64,000 bases of DNA from Kordiimonas marina (GTDB lineage: Bacteria; Pseudomonadota; Alphaproteobacteria; Sphingomonadales; Kordiimonadaceae): contig NZ_JAINDF010000002.1 of the NCBI RefSeq assembly GCF_023006325.1, forward strand, positions 62,001 to 126,000. The letters run 5' to 3'. Below are positions 15,976 to 24,530 of this stretch, piece after piece. The notes under the pieces were generated by a model. The model searched no databases, was not told where the DNA came from, and saw only the letters and a list, made by a program, of their open reading frames with translations. Position numbers and translations under genes: made by a program. Within the stretch, counting starts at the first letter, position 1. The number at the start of each line of letters is the position of its first letter.

Positions 15976-18474
15976 ATGCCGAGCCATCCCATACCGCCGG
16001 ACCGTTTGGCCGATTTTCAGGAAACCGGCAAGGGGCTGACGACGGCTGAAGCAGCCGCCCGCCAGGCGCGCCTGGGCTATAACGATATCGTCGTCTCCCC
16101 GCCGTCTTCGTGGCGGGACCTTGTCCGCAACACTGCCCTTGACCCCATGATCTGGTTTCTGGTCGTGGTCAGCCTCCTGTTCGCTTTCATGGGGGAGCGC
16201 ACTGAAGCGCTGGTACTGATGGTGGCGATGGTTCCGCTTGTCGGGATGGATGCCTACCTGCACCGGCGCACCCAGGCGTCGACCCAGGGCCTGGCGAGCC
16301 GGTTGGCCGCGCAGGCGAAAGTGCTGCGGGATGGCGACTGGGCCATGATGCCCGCACGGATGATCGTGCCGGGCGATCTGCTGGAGATCGCGGCGGGGGA
16401 ACTTGTCCCGGCCGATGGCATCATCGTTGCGGGGGAAGGCCTTCAGGCTGATGAATCTTCGCTGACGGGCGAAGCGTTCCCGGTTCGCAAACAGCCAATG
16501 GCCGGGATTACGGCCCATACGCGCGCAGCTGACGGGGCACATTGGGTTTTTGCCGGCACCCGCTTGCTGACCGGGCGGGCACAGATGTGGACCATCAATA
16601 CCGGCGGGGCCACGCTTTATGGTGAAATCAGCCGTTCGGCGCTCGCGGGCAGCAAGGGGCGCACGCCGCTCCAGAAAGCTGTGGGCAGGCTGGTCATGGT
16701 TATGCTGGCGGCAGCCTTGTTCCTGTGCGCGCTCTTGGCCGCGATCCGGCTTGCGCAGGGCTATGGCCTCGTTGACGCGTTTCTAAGCGCCGCGACCCTG
16801 GCGGTCGCCGCCTTGCCGGAGGAATTTCCAGTCGTCTTTACCTTCTTTCTCGGCGTCGGGGTCTACAGGCTCGCGCGCAGGCAGGCACTGGTCCGGCGGG
16901 CGGTGGTGGTTGAGAATATCGGCCGGCTGAGCTGCATCTGCTCCGACAAGACCGGGACGCTGACGGAAGGGACGCTGGTCCTGATGCATCAGCTTCCGGC
17001 GGAAGGCATGACCGGGCACGAAAATCAGGGAGACCTGGCCGCCTGGGCGGCACTGGCCGCGCGGGAAGAAAGCGGCGATCCGCTCGATATCGCGCTTCTG
17101 AAGGAGGCGACGGCCATCGAAGCCACACCGCTTACCGTCTTCGCCTTCACCGAGGACAGGCGGCGCGAAACAGCGCTTGTGCGCCTTCCGGACGGCTGTA
17201 TCGCTGCCGTCGCCAAAGGCGCGCCGGAGACCATCTTCGGCGTGTGCGGGCTTGAAGGTGGCGTCCTTGAAGACTGGCGTGCCCAGGTCACCCGCTTTGC
17301 CTCCACCGGTCATAAGGTGATCGCCGTTGCCGCCCGTTTTATGGAAGCGGCAGACGCGGACAGCGCCGAGCCTGGTGACGGGTTTGAGTTTCTGGGGCTT
17401 CTGGCCTTTGAGGACCCGCTTCGGGATGGGGTGGAAGAGGCCATTGCCGCCTGCAGGCAGGCGGGAATCCGCGTTATCATGGTCACAGGCGACCATCCTG
17501 CGACGGCAGAGGCCATCGCCCGCGCGATCGGGCTTGGCGGGGAGAACCCGCATATCATGCTCGCTGACGCGCTTGAGCTTGAGGATGTATCCCCGGACGC
17601 CCTGGCCGATGTGGATGTGATCGCCCGCGCGACACCCGAACAGAAGCTTGAGCTTGTCCGCGCGCTCCGGCGTTCCGGCGAAATCGTTGCCGTGACCGGC
17701 GATGGCGTTAATGATGTGCCCGCGCTCCAAAGCGCCGACATCGGGATCGCGATGGGCGAACGCGGTACCCAAAGCGCCCGTGAGGTGGCATCCATCGTCC
17801 TGCTGGACGACAATTTCCGCACCATTGTCGGTGCGATCGCCGAGGGGCGGCAGCTTTTCCTCAATCTGCAACTGGCGTTCGCCTATCTCCTGCTCATCCA
17901 TATCCCGTTCGTGTTGAGCGCGGCGGTGGTGCCGCTTGTCGGGCACCCGCTTCTCTATCTGCCGGTCCATGTCGTGTGGCTGGAACTGGTTATCCACCCG
18001 ACCGCGCTTCTGGTGTTCCAGGATCTGCCGTCCAGCGGCACCTTGCTGCCGACGGTGCGGGACGGCGCGCCCCGTTTCTTCGCCCCGAAAGCGTGGGGCC
18101 TGATTATTGTTGCGGGTCTTCTGCTGGCAGGCCTGGTCTCAGCCGGGTTCGAGCTGGCGCTGGGCCCTGCGGGGAATGCCCTGGGGAATGTGGTTCATGC
18201 CCGGTCGATGGCGCTTGGCGCGCTGGTGTGCGCAAGCGCGGGCATGACCGCGGCGCTCAGCCGTCTCCGGGGGCGGGTGTCGCGGCTGATCGTGGCCGCT
18301 GAACTTGCCAGCCTGGTTGCTTTTGTGCAGATGCCCTGGCTTGCCGCGCGTCTGCATCTGGAGCCGCTGCATCTCGCGGACTGGGGCCTTGTGGCCCTGG
18401 CCGGCCTTCTGGCGGGCGCCCTGGCAATGGCGGTGCGCGCCGCGATCCGGCCTGTGCGGATGCGTGGGGGTTGA
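15976..18474 (+). CDS. Cation-transporting P-type ATPase, substrate unclear
   Basis: An 832-aa P-type ATPase. The N-terminal cation-ATPase segment (GLTTAEAAARQARLGYN) is followed by M1-M2, an actuator domain with TGEA at residues 164-167 (usually TGES), the M4 motif PEEFP at 281-285 (Glu282 matches the ion-binding Glu of PEGLP), the phosphorylation site DKTGT (Asp324), the nucleotide domain (KGAPE), TGDHPATA, and GDGVND at 575-580. It resembles type II pumps, but the M6 sequence is WLELVIHPTALLVFQ (from Trp668) instead of the Ca-pump N-x-x-T-D pattern, so the ion is open. I chose the ATG at 15976, preceded by AAGGAGA; the frame is open 21 codons further upstream. Confidence 0.88.
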   Translation: MPSHPIPPDRLADFQETGKGLTTAEAAARQARLGYNDIVVSPPSSWRDLVRNTALDPMIWFLVVVSLLFAFMGERTEALVLMVAMVPLVGMDAYLHRRTQASTQGLASRLAAQAKVLRDGDWAMMPARMIVPGDLLEIAAGELVPADGIIVAGEGLQADESSLTGEAFPVRKQPMAGITAHTRAADGAHWVFAGTRLLTGRAQMWTINTGGATLYGEISRSALAGSKGRTPLQKAVGRLVMVMLAAALFLCALLAAIRLAQGYGLVDAFLSAATLAVAALPEEFPVVFTFFLGVGVYRLARRQALVRRAVVVENIGRLSCICSDKTGTLTEGTLVLMHQLPAEGMTGHENQGDLAAWAALAAREESGDPLDIALLKEATAIEATPLTVFAFTEDRRRETALVRLPDGCIAAVAKGAPETIFGVCGLEGGVLEDWRAQVTRFASTGHKVIAVAARFMEAADADSAEPGDGFEFLGLLAFEDPLRDGVEEAIAACRQAGIRVIMVTGDHPATAEAIARAIGLGGENPHIMLADALELEDVSPDALADVDVIARATPEQKLELVRALRRSGEIVAVTGDGVNDVPALQSADIGIAMGERGTQSAREVASIVLLDDNFRTIVGAIAEGRQLFLNLQLAFAYLLLIHIPFVLSAAVVPLVGHPLLYLPVHVVWLELVIHPTALLVFQDLPSSGTLLPTVRDGAPRFFAPKAWGLIIVAGLLLAGLVSAGFELALGPAGNALGNVVHARSMALGALVCASAGMTAALSRLRGRVSRLIVAAELASLVAFVQMPWLAARLHLEPLHLADWGLVALAGLLAGALAMAVRAAIRPVRMRGG

Positions 18475-18498
18475 CCCACCTCAAAAGACGGTCAGGTC

Positions 18499-19065
18499 TC
18501 AGGTGTCTCGGTTCGCCGCCCTTTTGGTTGGGGTCATGAACAGCATGAACCGGGCCATTGGTAGTTTGAACAGCAGGACATAGCCAATGTGGGCGGCGAC
18601 CAGGAACATGAGGGCATTGCCGAAGGTTTCGTGGATTTCCTCAACCGCGCCTTCTTCATGATCCCGCTCATGACGGTGCTCACGCGGGGGCTGATGGCCT
18701 TCCGTTTCCGCATAGGCTGTTTGTATGGTTTCCTGCCCACTGATGCCGAGGGCGTGGCCTTTATCCATCAGGATGCCCGTCGCGGTAACACCAACAAGGC
18801 AGAGGGCAATCCCGAACAGAAGGCTGCGGCCCACTGCCGGATGTGTATGGAGATTACCGGGCCTGAGCCCCTTAAAGCGCGGGTAGAATTTAGCGAGGCC
18901 AAGTACCGGTTTTTGCGACAGGGCCATCAGAAGCCGGATCACAATGACGGTAACGACACCGTAGCCGAGCCAGGCGTGGATTATACCGGCTTCACTGGTC
19001 AGATAGGCCGCGAAGGCAAGAAGCGCGAGCGCGGCATGATAGGCCCTCAGTCCGTGCATAAGCAT
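18499..19065 (-). CDS. Cytochrome b561-type membrane protein
   Basis: A 188-aa membrane protein of the bacterial b561 / Ni,Fe-hydrogenase b-type superfamily, with four to five helices. The N-terminal MHGLRAYHAALALLAF and IIHAWLGYGVVTVIVIRL place histidines in helices 1 and 2; more lie in ETFGNALMFLVAAHIGYVLL near the C-terminus, so two b hemes are plausible. A loop at about residues 125-142 is unusually rich in His, Arg and Glu (HQPPREHRHERDHEE) and may bind metal. A second in-frame ATG two codons later (19059) is equally possible; AGGTGG precedes both. It converges on the P-type ATPase gene, 24 bp between stops. Confidence 0.8.
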   Translation of the reverse strand: MLMHGLRAYHAALALLAFAAYLTSEAGIIHAWLGYGVVTVIVIRLLMALSQKPVLGLAKFYPRFKGLRPGNLHTHPAVGRSLLFGIALCLVGVTATGILMDKGHALGISGQETIQTAYAETEGHQPPREHRHERDHEEGAVEEIHETFGNALMFLVAAHIGYVLLFKLPMARFMLFMTPTKRAANRDT

Positions 19066-19078
19066 GGGACCACCTTTC

Positions 19079-19105
19079 TTCTTTCGGGACCCTTAGCCGA
19101 AAGAA
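19079..19105. promoter_or_regulatory. Inverted repeat upstream of the b561-type gene
   Basis: TTCTTTCGG-N9-CCGAAAGAA, a perfect 9-bp inverted repeat 14 bp before the start codon. Its position in the presumed leader makes it either an operator or an mRNA hairpin near the ribosome site. No consensus is recognised. Confidence 0.4.
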
Positions 19106-19141
19106 ACTATAGCGCAGACAAGCTGTCTGGACGCTGACAGG

Positions 19142-19180
19142 AAAACGTCCCTACGCGCAGGTGGTTATGCGTGAGGGGAC
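19142..19180 (-). terminator. Probable terminator after the DUF962 gene
   Basis: On the minus strand a stem formed by CCCTCACGC and GCGTAGGG (one bulge) lies directly after the stop of the DUF962 gene and is followed by CGTTTTCC. Confidence 0.5.
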
Positions 19181-19692
19181 TAGCCCGCCTTGGGCAGGTA
19201 GGTGTCGATGCGTTTGCCAATCTCGGCCTTGAGGCCCTGTTCCAGCCCGGCCATGAACAAAAGCTCGGCTATCAGGAACGACGGCGCCATGAAAATCTGC
19301 AGCAGATTATTGAAAAGCGCCGGGCGGCGGCCTTCGAAGCCGTGGCCGATGAACTGGATGATCCAGCCGACGACGAACAGGATGGCGAAGATGCCGGTGG
19401 CGTTGCCCTGGGCCGCGACCATGGCGGCGACATAGGTGAGGGCGCCGTATATCAGCACGGCGATCAGCCCGACCAGCGGCGCCACCAGAATATAGAAAAA
19501 CACAAGCGCGGCCATCAGCACTTCCGCCAGTGTCACGCTCACACCGCTGATCGTGGTAAGCGGGACGGTGGCGGCGATCACCAACAGCGAGAAAACGATC
19601 ATCGGCACGCCCAGATGGTGGGTGGCCTGGTTGCGGCCGTCGCGGTGGTAGGCCGAATACATGGCCATCTGCTCATAGAACCAGTTTTTCAT
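19180..19692 (-). CDS. Mpo1/DUF962 family membrane protein
   Basis: A 170-aa membrane protein of the DUF962 family, related to yeast Mpo1 (YGL010w), an iron-dependent dioxygenase acting on 2-hydroxy fatty acids. The conserved N-terminus is visible: MKNWFYEQMAMYSAYHRDGR, then THHLGVPMIVFSL, giving the histidines expected for metal binding. A further conserved segment is WIIQFIGHGFEGRRPALFNN with another His, followed by FMAPSFLIAELLF. About four helices. The ATG at 19692 is preceded by AGGGGAGC. The bacterial substrate is not established. It appears to be a single-gene unit. Confidence 0.87.
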   Translation of the reverse strand: MKNWFYEQMAMYSAYHRDGRNQATHHLGVPMIVFSLLVIAATVPLTTISGVSVTLAEVLMAALVFFYILVAPLVGLIAVLIYGALTYVAAMVAAQGNATGIFAILFVVGWIIQFIGHGFEGRRPALFNNLLQIFMAPSFLIAELLFMAGLEQGLKAEIGKRIDTYLPKAG

Positions 19693-19789
19693 TGGAAGCT
19701 CCCCTTTCTTCCCCATTCCCTAGGGTAAGAATGGGTCCAGGCGTGCCGGAAGGCAAGCGAGACGGTGGGGGGCAGGGCTGGAGGGCATA

Positions 19790-19828
19790 ATAAAACACCG
19801 CCCCATGCGGCAATCGCGGGGGCGGTGT
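19790..19828 (-). terminator. Rho-independent terminator after ptsN
   Basis: Perfect 10-bp stem ACACCGCCCC/GGGGCGGTGT (19795-19804 with 19819-19828) followed on the minus strand by TTTTATTA. It lies 22 bp after the ptsN stop. Confidence 0.8.
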
Positions 19829-19850
19829 CCTGAAACTTGGGGCCGGCCGT

Positions 19851-20312
19851 TTAGGCGGCGTTGCTGGCCGGCTGCGCAAGCATGGCAAACAGCGCGCTGG
19901 CATCCGATGTCTGGCGCAGCTTGTCGCAGGTGCGGTCGTCGCGCAAGAGGCGCGAAACTTTGGCCAGGGCCTTCAGGTGGTCGGCACCGGCATCTTCCGG
20001 GGCCAGCAGCATGAAGACAAGGTCCACCGGCTGGTCGTCGACCGAATCGAAATCGATCGGCGCGGCAAGCCGGGCGAACAGGCCGGTGATTTCAGTGATG
20101 CCTTCGATCCGGGCATGGGGAATAGCCACGCCCTTGCCAACGCCGGTGCTGCCCAGGCGTTCGCGATCAAGAAGTTTGTCAAACACCAGACGTGGATCGA
20201 GACCTAAATGCGCGGCCAGTTTACGCGACAGGGCCTGGATCGTCTGTTTTTTACTCGAAGCTTTAAAGTCAGCAACGACATTGTCTGCTGAAAGCAGGTC
20301 TTCGATTTCCAT
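19851..20312 (-). CDS. ptsN: PTS IIA-like nitrogen regulatory protein PtsN
   Basis: A 153-aa EIIA-Ntr protein, the end point of the PTS-Ntr phosphorelay (PtsP-NPr-PtsN). The phosphorylated histidine is His66 in GVGKGVAIPHARIEG. Other family stretches are DLLSADNVVADFKASSKKQ at the N-terminus and VDLVFMLLAPEDAGADHLK. It regulates K+ uptake and other functions by protein contacts in its unphosphorylated form. It is the last gene of the lptB-rpoN-hpf-ptsN order that is conserved across proteobacteria, which supports the call. The next upstream gene, hpf, is 99 bp away with a hairpin in the gap. Confidence 0.96.
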   Translation of the reverse strand: MEIEDLLSADNVVADFKASSKKQTIQALSRKLAAHLGLDPRLVFDKLLDRERLGSTGVGKGVAIPHARIEGITEITGLFARLAAPIDFDSVDDQPVDLVFMLLAPEDAGADHLKALAKVSRLLRDDRTCDKLRQTSDASALFAMLAQPASNAA

Positions 20313-20327
20313 TGCACTTCTCTTTAA

Positions 20328-20371
20328 CCGGGCCCGACTGCTGCGGGTTTCCTATGCAGCCTCAGGCCCGG
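20328..20371. repeat. Hairpin in the hpf-ptsN gap
   Basis: Two nested stems, CCGGGCC/GGCCCGG (20328-20334 with 20365-20371) and GCTGC/GCAGC (20340-20344 with 20356-20360). On the minus strand only a weak T-rich stretch follows, so it is either an inefficient terminator after hpf or an mRNA processing or stability element before ptsN. Confidence 0.45.
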
Positions 20372-20411
20372 TGCACCTCTTAACGGTGTTTCCTACCTGT
20401 ATGGCGCCTGC

Positions 20412-20999
20412 CTAGTTGGCGCCCGGGCTGATCCAGCCGATATTGCCATCGGTACGGCGGTAAACCACCTCAAGCAGATCGCTCTTCTTATTGCGGAACA
20501 TGAAGGCATTGGCATCCGCCAGGTCCATCAACATGACCGCATCCCCGACCGTAACGTTCGGGATCGCTTTCTTGCTCTCGGCGATAATGATCGGCTGTTC
20601 ATCTTCGCCTGCCCCTTCTGGGGCAACATTCACTTCTTCACCGTCGATACGCTGGATAACGGAATAGCTCGAAAGCTCCATTTCCGCTTCTCGTTGCGGC
20701 AAAGCGTGGTGGTTCTTAAGGCGTCGCTTGTACCGACGCAACTGTTTTTCGACTTTTTCTGCTGCCAGGTCGAAGGCGACATAGGGATCATTCGCCTCGG
20801 CACGGCCCTGCATATTGATCCCTTGATTGGCGTGTAACGATATGTCCGTTCTGTAAAGGTGCCCCTCTTTCGCGAATGTCGCGGATGCATCAACGGCGCG
20901 GGTGAAATATTTGTCCGCTATGGTAACGAGGCCGGCTTCCGCATGGCTTGTAAGTGCTTCGCCGACATTCATTTTCCGTCCAGTTACATTGATTTCCAT
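20412..20999 (-). CDS. hpf: Ribosome hibernation promoting factor, long form
   Basis: A 195-aa long-form HPF. The N-terminal S30AE domain (about residues 1-100) starts MEINVTGRKMNVGEALTSHA and includes the basic LRRYKRRLKNHH helix. A linker is followed by the C-terminal dimerisation domain (about 135-193) with the typical MDLADANAFMFRNKKS and VVYRRTDGNIGWISP. Long HPF alone forms 100S ribosome dimers and protects idle ribosomes. I chose the ATG at 20999, with AAAGGAAG upstream; the frame is open 27 codons further but those residues are not S30AE. A FNR/FixK-type box lies about 190 bp upstream. Confidence 0.96.
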   Translation of the reverse strand: MEINVTGRKMNVGEALTSHAEAGLVTIADKYFTRAVDASATFAKEGHLYRTDISLHANQGINMQGRAEANDPYVAFDLAAEKVEKQLRRYKRRLKNHHALPQREAEMELSSYSVIQRIDGEEVNVAPEGAGEDEQPIIIAESKKAIPNVTVGDAVMLMDLADANAFMFRNKKSDLLEVVYRRTDGNIGWISPGAN

Positions 21000-21189
21000 A
21001 GGTGCCAATCTTCCTTTCTCAGGCTGTGGGAGGCACAGCCTTACTGGTACGACGGATCGTGGCGATCCGTTCGGCGGCAAGCTTTTCGGTTATGGTGTTT
21101 TTCACGCTTTCCTCCGCCGCCTGTTCCGGCCCTTGCGACCGGTTTAAAAAGCTTAGCACAAAAGCTGGTATAAGGGAGGTTAATCGGCG

Positions 21190-21203
21190 TTGATCTAAGT
21201 CAA
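21190..21203 (-). promoter_or_regulatory. FNR/FixK-type box upstream of hpf
   Basis: TTGATCTAAGTCAA matches the TTGA-N6-TCAA consensus of FNR/FixK/FnrL regulators (one base off the E. coli TTGAT-N4-ATCAA). It lies in the 388-bp rpoN-hpf gap, where no gene is seen. Reading toward hpf, a TTATAC -10-like hexamer begins 17 nt after the box, a plausible activator arrangement giving a leader of about 160 nt. The rest of the gap (21204-21387) holds GC-rich imperfect repeats without a clear role. Confidence 0.6.
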
Positions 21204-21387
21204 ATTTCTGAAAATAAAGCTCTTTTGAAAAGGCGTTTTCGGGCGTTTTTCAGGGGACGGGCGTTTCGGGCTGGACGACTCAGGCGGCCGGGCAGCGTGT
21301 GACTGGTTATCCTGTTTGCGGTGTGGCTTCCGGGCCTGATCCCGGCCCTCACAGAACCGCCTGGCCGAACCCCGATTTTCCCTTGCG

Positions 21388-22977
21388 TCAGCCCATGTTT
21401 TTCTGGCGGCGGCGCTCGACCGAGGACGGGATCCGGAGCGCCTCCCGGTATTTGGCAACCGTGCGCCGGGCGATATCGATGCCTTCGGCTTTCATCAGCG
21501 TGACCAGCTTGTCGTCGGACAGGATTTTCTTCGGATCTTCGGCGTCGATCAGTTCCTTCAGGCGGTATTTGACCGATTCGGCCGAATGGGCGTCGCCGCC
21601 GTCGGCCGCCGAGATCGACGAGGTGAAGAAATATTTCAGCTCGAACATGCCGCGCGGGCACGACATGAACTTGTTGTTGGTGACGCGCGAAACGGTCGAT
21701 TCGTGCATCCCGATTTCATCGGCGATGTCCTTGAGCGTCAGCGGCTTGAGGAAGCGAACGCCATGCTCGAAGAAAGCGCTTTGGGTTTTCACAAGCGCGG
21801 TCGCCACCTTGAGGATGGTGCGCGCGCGCTGGTCCAGCGCCTTCACCAGCCAGTTGGCGTTCGAGACGCACTCAGACACGAAAGCCCTGGCTTCCTTGCT
21901 GCCGCCGATGTCGCTGAGTTCGGCGACATATTGGCTGTTGATCAGCACCTTAGGCAGCGTGTCGCTGTTGAGCTCCACCACCCAGGTGCCGGCGCGGTTC
22001 TTCTGCACGAAAATGTCGGGCACCACCGGCTGGACCGCGACACCCCCGAAGGCGAGGCCGGGTTTGGGGTTGAGCGCGCGGAGCTCATGGACCATGTCGG
22101 TCAGGTCTTCCTGGTCGATCCCGCACAGGCGTTTGAGCGCGGTCATGTCGCGCTTGGCCAGCAGGTCGAGATTCTCGACAAGCGCCTGCATCGCCGGGTC
22201 GTAGCGGTCCTGTTCCTTCAACTGGATCGCCAAGCATTCGCTCAGCGACCGCGCGAACACGCCAGACGGTTCGAGATTCTGCAGCGACAAAAGCACCCGC
22301 TCCACATCCTCGGGCTCGGCGCCCAGGCGCGGGGCCACGTCCGCGACATCCGCGGCATTCACATAGCCGGCTTCGTCGACAAGATCGATGAGGTGGGTGG
22401 CGATCAGCCGGTCGGACGCCTCATGGACCGCAACCATCATCTGGCGGGTCAGGAAATCATGGAGATTTTCCTCGCCTTCGAGCGTCTGGTCGAGCCCGCG
22501 GTCGTCGCCGATGCCGCCGCCCTTGATGCTGCCGCCGCCTTCGTAGCTGAGGCTGCCGGATGCCGGGCCTTCGACCCGGTCGGAATCGCCGTCGCTGTTA
22601 TAGATGTTTTCGCCATAGTCGGTGTCGAGCGCGGCGCCTGACGTGTCCGACGTGTCGACCGCGCTTTCCAGGCTGCGGTCCGCGGCGATCAGCTCGCCGT
22701 CGCCGCTGTCACCGCCTTCGCCGCCATCGCCGCCGCTTTCGCCGCCTTCGCGCAGATAGTCATCCGACGCGGTACCGCCGTGTTCGCCGCCTTCTTCCGC
22801 GCCGCCCTGGTCCGAAGGGTCGCCGACCTCAAGGATCGGGTTGCGTTCGACTTCCTCGGCGACATAGTCGGCGAGTTCGAGGTTGTTGAGCTGCAAAAGC
22901 TTGATCGCCTGCTGCAGCTGCGGTGTCATCACCAGCTGTTGGCTTTGCCTTAGATCCAGACGTGGCGCCAGTGCCAT
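21388..22977 (-). CDS. rpoN: RNA polymerase sigma-54 factor RpoN
   Basis: A 529-aa sigma-54. Region I (LDLRQSQQLVMTPQLQQAIKL) needed for enhancer response is at residues 7-30. Region II is acidic and unusually Gly/Ser/Asp-rich here (about 55-150). The core-binding domain follows. The helix-turn-helix lies in TLKDIADEIGMHESTVSRV, and the RpoN box ARRTVAKYREALRIPSS at about 503-519 recognises the -24 element. It starts 12 bp after lptB and is very likely cotranscribed with it. No bacterial enhancer-binding protein is in the window. Confidence 0.97.
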   Translation of the reverse strand: MALAPRLDLRQSQQLVMTPQLQQAIKLLQLNNLELADYVAEEVERNPILEVGDPSDQGGAEEGGEHGGTASDDYLREGGESGGDGGEGGDSGDGELIAADRSLESAVDTSDTSGAALDTDYGENIYNSDGDSDRVEGPASGSLSYEGGGSIKGGGIGDDRGLDQTLEGEENLHDFLTRQMMVAVHEASDRLIATHLIDLVDEAGYVNAADVADVAPRLGAEPEDVERVLLSLQNLEPSGVFARSLSECLAIQLKEQDRYDPAMQALVENLDLLAKRDMTALKRLCGIDQEDLTDMVHELRALNPKPGLAFGGVAVQPVVPDIFVQKNRAGTWVVELNSDTLPKVLINSQYVAELSDIGGSKEARAFVSECVSNANWLVKALDQRARTILKVATALVKTQSAFFEHGVRFLKPLTLKDIADEIGMHESTVSRVTNNKFMSCPRGMFELKYFFTSSISAADGGDAHSAESVKYRLKELIDAEDPKKILSDDKLVTLMKAEGIDIARRTVAKYREALRIPSSVERRRQKNMG

Positions 22978-22989
22978 GGTGGGACCCCC

Positions 22990-23757
22990 TTAAAGGCTGA
23001 AGCTTTCGCCCAGGTAAACCCGGCGGACGTCCGGGTCCTTGAGCACGGCGTCGGCTGTGCCCTCAAACAGGACATGGCCGTCATAAATAATATAGGCACG
23101 GTCGATGATATCGAGCGTCTCGCGCACATTGTGGTCGGTGATCAGCACGCCGATGCCGCGGTCCTTCAGGTGCGCGGTCAGGTCGCGGATATCGGCGATG
23201 GCGATCGGGTCGATACCGGCGAACGGTTCATCCAAGAGCACGAAGCTCGGGCGGGCCGCCAGCGCACGGGCGATCTCGCAGCGGCGGCGTTCCCCGCCGG
23301 ACAGCGCGAGCGCGGGCGTGTTCCTCAGGTGCGTGATCGAGAATTCTTCCAGAAGCTCGTTGAGCATGGCGTCACGGAGCGCGCGGTCGCTTTCCACCAC
23401 TTCGAGGACGGCGCGGATATTTTCCTCCACCGTCATGCCGCGGAAGATCGAGGTCTCCTGCGGCAGGTAGCCGATGCCGAGACGCGCGCGCCTATACATG
23501 GGCAGGTGGGTCAGGTCGGCGCCGTCCAGTTCGACGCGGCCATGGTCGGGCGTGATAAGCCCGGTGATCGAATAGAAGCAGGTGGTCTTGCCGGCGCCGT
23601 TCGGGCCCAGAAGGCCGACGACCTCACCGCGGTGAACGCTTAAGGACACGTCCCGAAGCACGGGGCGGCCGCTATAGGCCTTGCCGATTTCGATGACATG
23701 CAGGCCCTCGTTTGCGCCCTGGCGCGCTGCGTCCTTATGGTGACCGTTCAGACTCAT
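22990..23757 (-). CDS. lptB: LPS export ABC ATPase LptB
   Basis: A 255-aa ABC ATPase powering LPS transport from the inner to the outer membrane with LptFG. Walker A is [11 protein letters not shown] (about residue 51), the Q-loop region [18 protein letters not shown] is the LptB hallmark, the signature is [15 protein letters not shown], and Walker B is [13 protein letters not shown]. Length fits the family with a short N-terminal extension. A terminator separates it from lptA (23881-23910); a possible promoter TTGTTC-N18-TTATGC (minus strand, 23848-23877) lies in the 194-bp gap. Confidence 0.97.
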   Translation of the reverse strand: MSLNGHHKDAARQGANEGLHVIEIGKAYSGRPVLRDVSLSVHRGEVVGLLGPNGAGKTTCFYSITGLITPDHGRVELDGADLTHLPMYRRARLGIGYLPQETSIFRGMTVEENIRAVLEVVESDRALRDAMLNELLEEFSITHLRNTPALALSGGERRRCEIARALAARPSFVLLDEPFAGIDPIAIADIRDLTAHLKDRGIGVLITDHNVRETLDIIDRAYIIYDGHVLFEGTADAVLKDPDVRRVYLGESFSL

Positions 23758-23880
23758 ACCTTGCCTCGTTACAACCGGGTCGTCCTTTGCCTCAGGCTCA
23801 GCCTTTAGGGCGGAGGAAACGCCGGGTTTTGTGTTGGCTCATTTTATGCATAAGCTTTCTCAATAAACCATGAACAAATA

Positions 23881-23910
23881 AAAACCGCCAGAGAATTCCG
23901 GCGGTTTTTT
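23881..23910 (-). terminator. Bidirectional terminator between lptA and lptB
   Basis: AAAACCGCC-N10-GGCGGTTTT stem with T-runs on both strands, 41 bp after the lptA stop. It should end most lptC-lptA transcripts before lptB. Confidence 0.8.
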
Positions 23911-23951
23911 CATCAAGAAAATCTAATGGATGGCGGGGGTTCCGCCTGGCC

Positions 23952-24530
23952 TTACTGGCCCTTGGGCGTGTCTTTTTTCTCGTCTTCATCCTTGGTGGGG
24001 ACGCTGAAACGCCCGCGCACCTGGCCGCCCGACGCGTCATTGCCGTCCAGCTTGGCAAGGCCGGTCACCAGGTTGAATTCGAGTCGGTCACCCTTCAGGG
24101 TCGATTCGCCCTGGGTGAAGACAACATGGCCACCCAGGGTGACCATGCGGCGGTCGACATCATAGATGCCCCAGTCGCCCGACAGTGTCTCGGTGGAGGA
24201 GATGAGCTTGACGTCACCTTCGGCATTCAGGCGCGAAACGGCCGGGTTGGCGGCGCCTTCCTTGGTCTTGTAGAAGACGGTCAGGCTGTCGGCGGTCAGC
24301 GTCAGCTCGCCCTGCTTGACCTTGACGGCACCCTTGAAGATGGCGCGGCCTTCCTTCTGCTTCATCTCCAGCCGTTCGGCGGTGATGTCGAGCGCTTGGT
24401 AGGTGTCATGATTCTTGAGGGCGGACTGGGCGTATGCGGCGCCCGCAAGTCCGGTGCCCGGAATGCCCGTTGCCAGAAGGCCTGTCGCCACAAGGGCCGC
24501 CATCATCGTGTGTGAAACTTTTCTGGTCAT
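23952..24530 (-). CDS. lptA: Periplasmic LPS transport protein LptA
   Basis: A 192-aa LptA (OstA-like) protein. A signal peptide at residues 1-34 ends near GAAYAQS. The jellyroll repeats are visible as DITAERLEMKQKEGRAIFKGAVKVKQGELTL-type strands; short landmarks are AIFKGAVKVKQGELTLTADS and VTLGGHVVFTQGESTLKGD. LptA forms the periplasmic bridge for LPS between LptC and LptDE. The last 20 residues are charged and probably disordered. It overlaps the lptC stop by 4 bp. Confidence 0.94.
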   Translation of the reverse strand: MTRKVSHTMMAALVATGLLATGIPGTGLAGAAYAQSALKNHDTYQALDITAERLEMKQKEGRAIFKGAVKVKQGELTLTADSLTVFYKTKEGAANPAVSRLNAEGDVKLISSTETLSGDWGIYDVDRRMVTLGGHVVFTQGESTLKGDRLEFNLVTGLAKLDGNDASGGQVRGRFSVPTKDEDEKKDTPKGQ

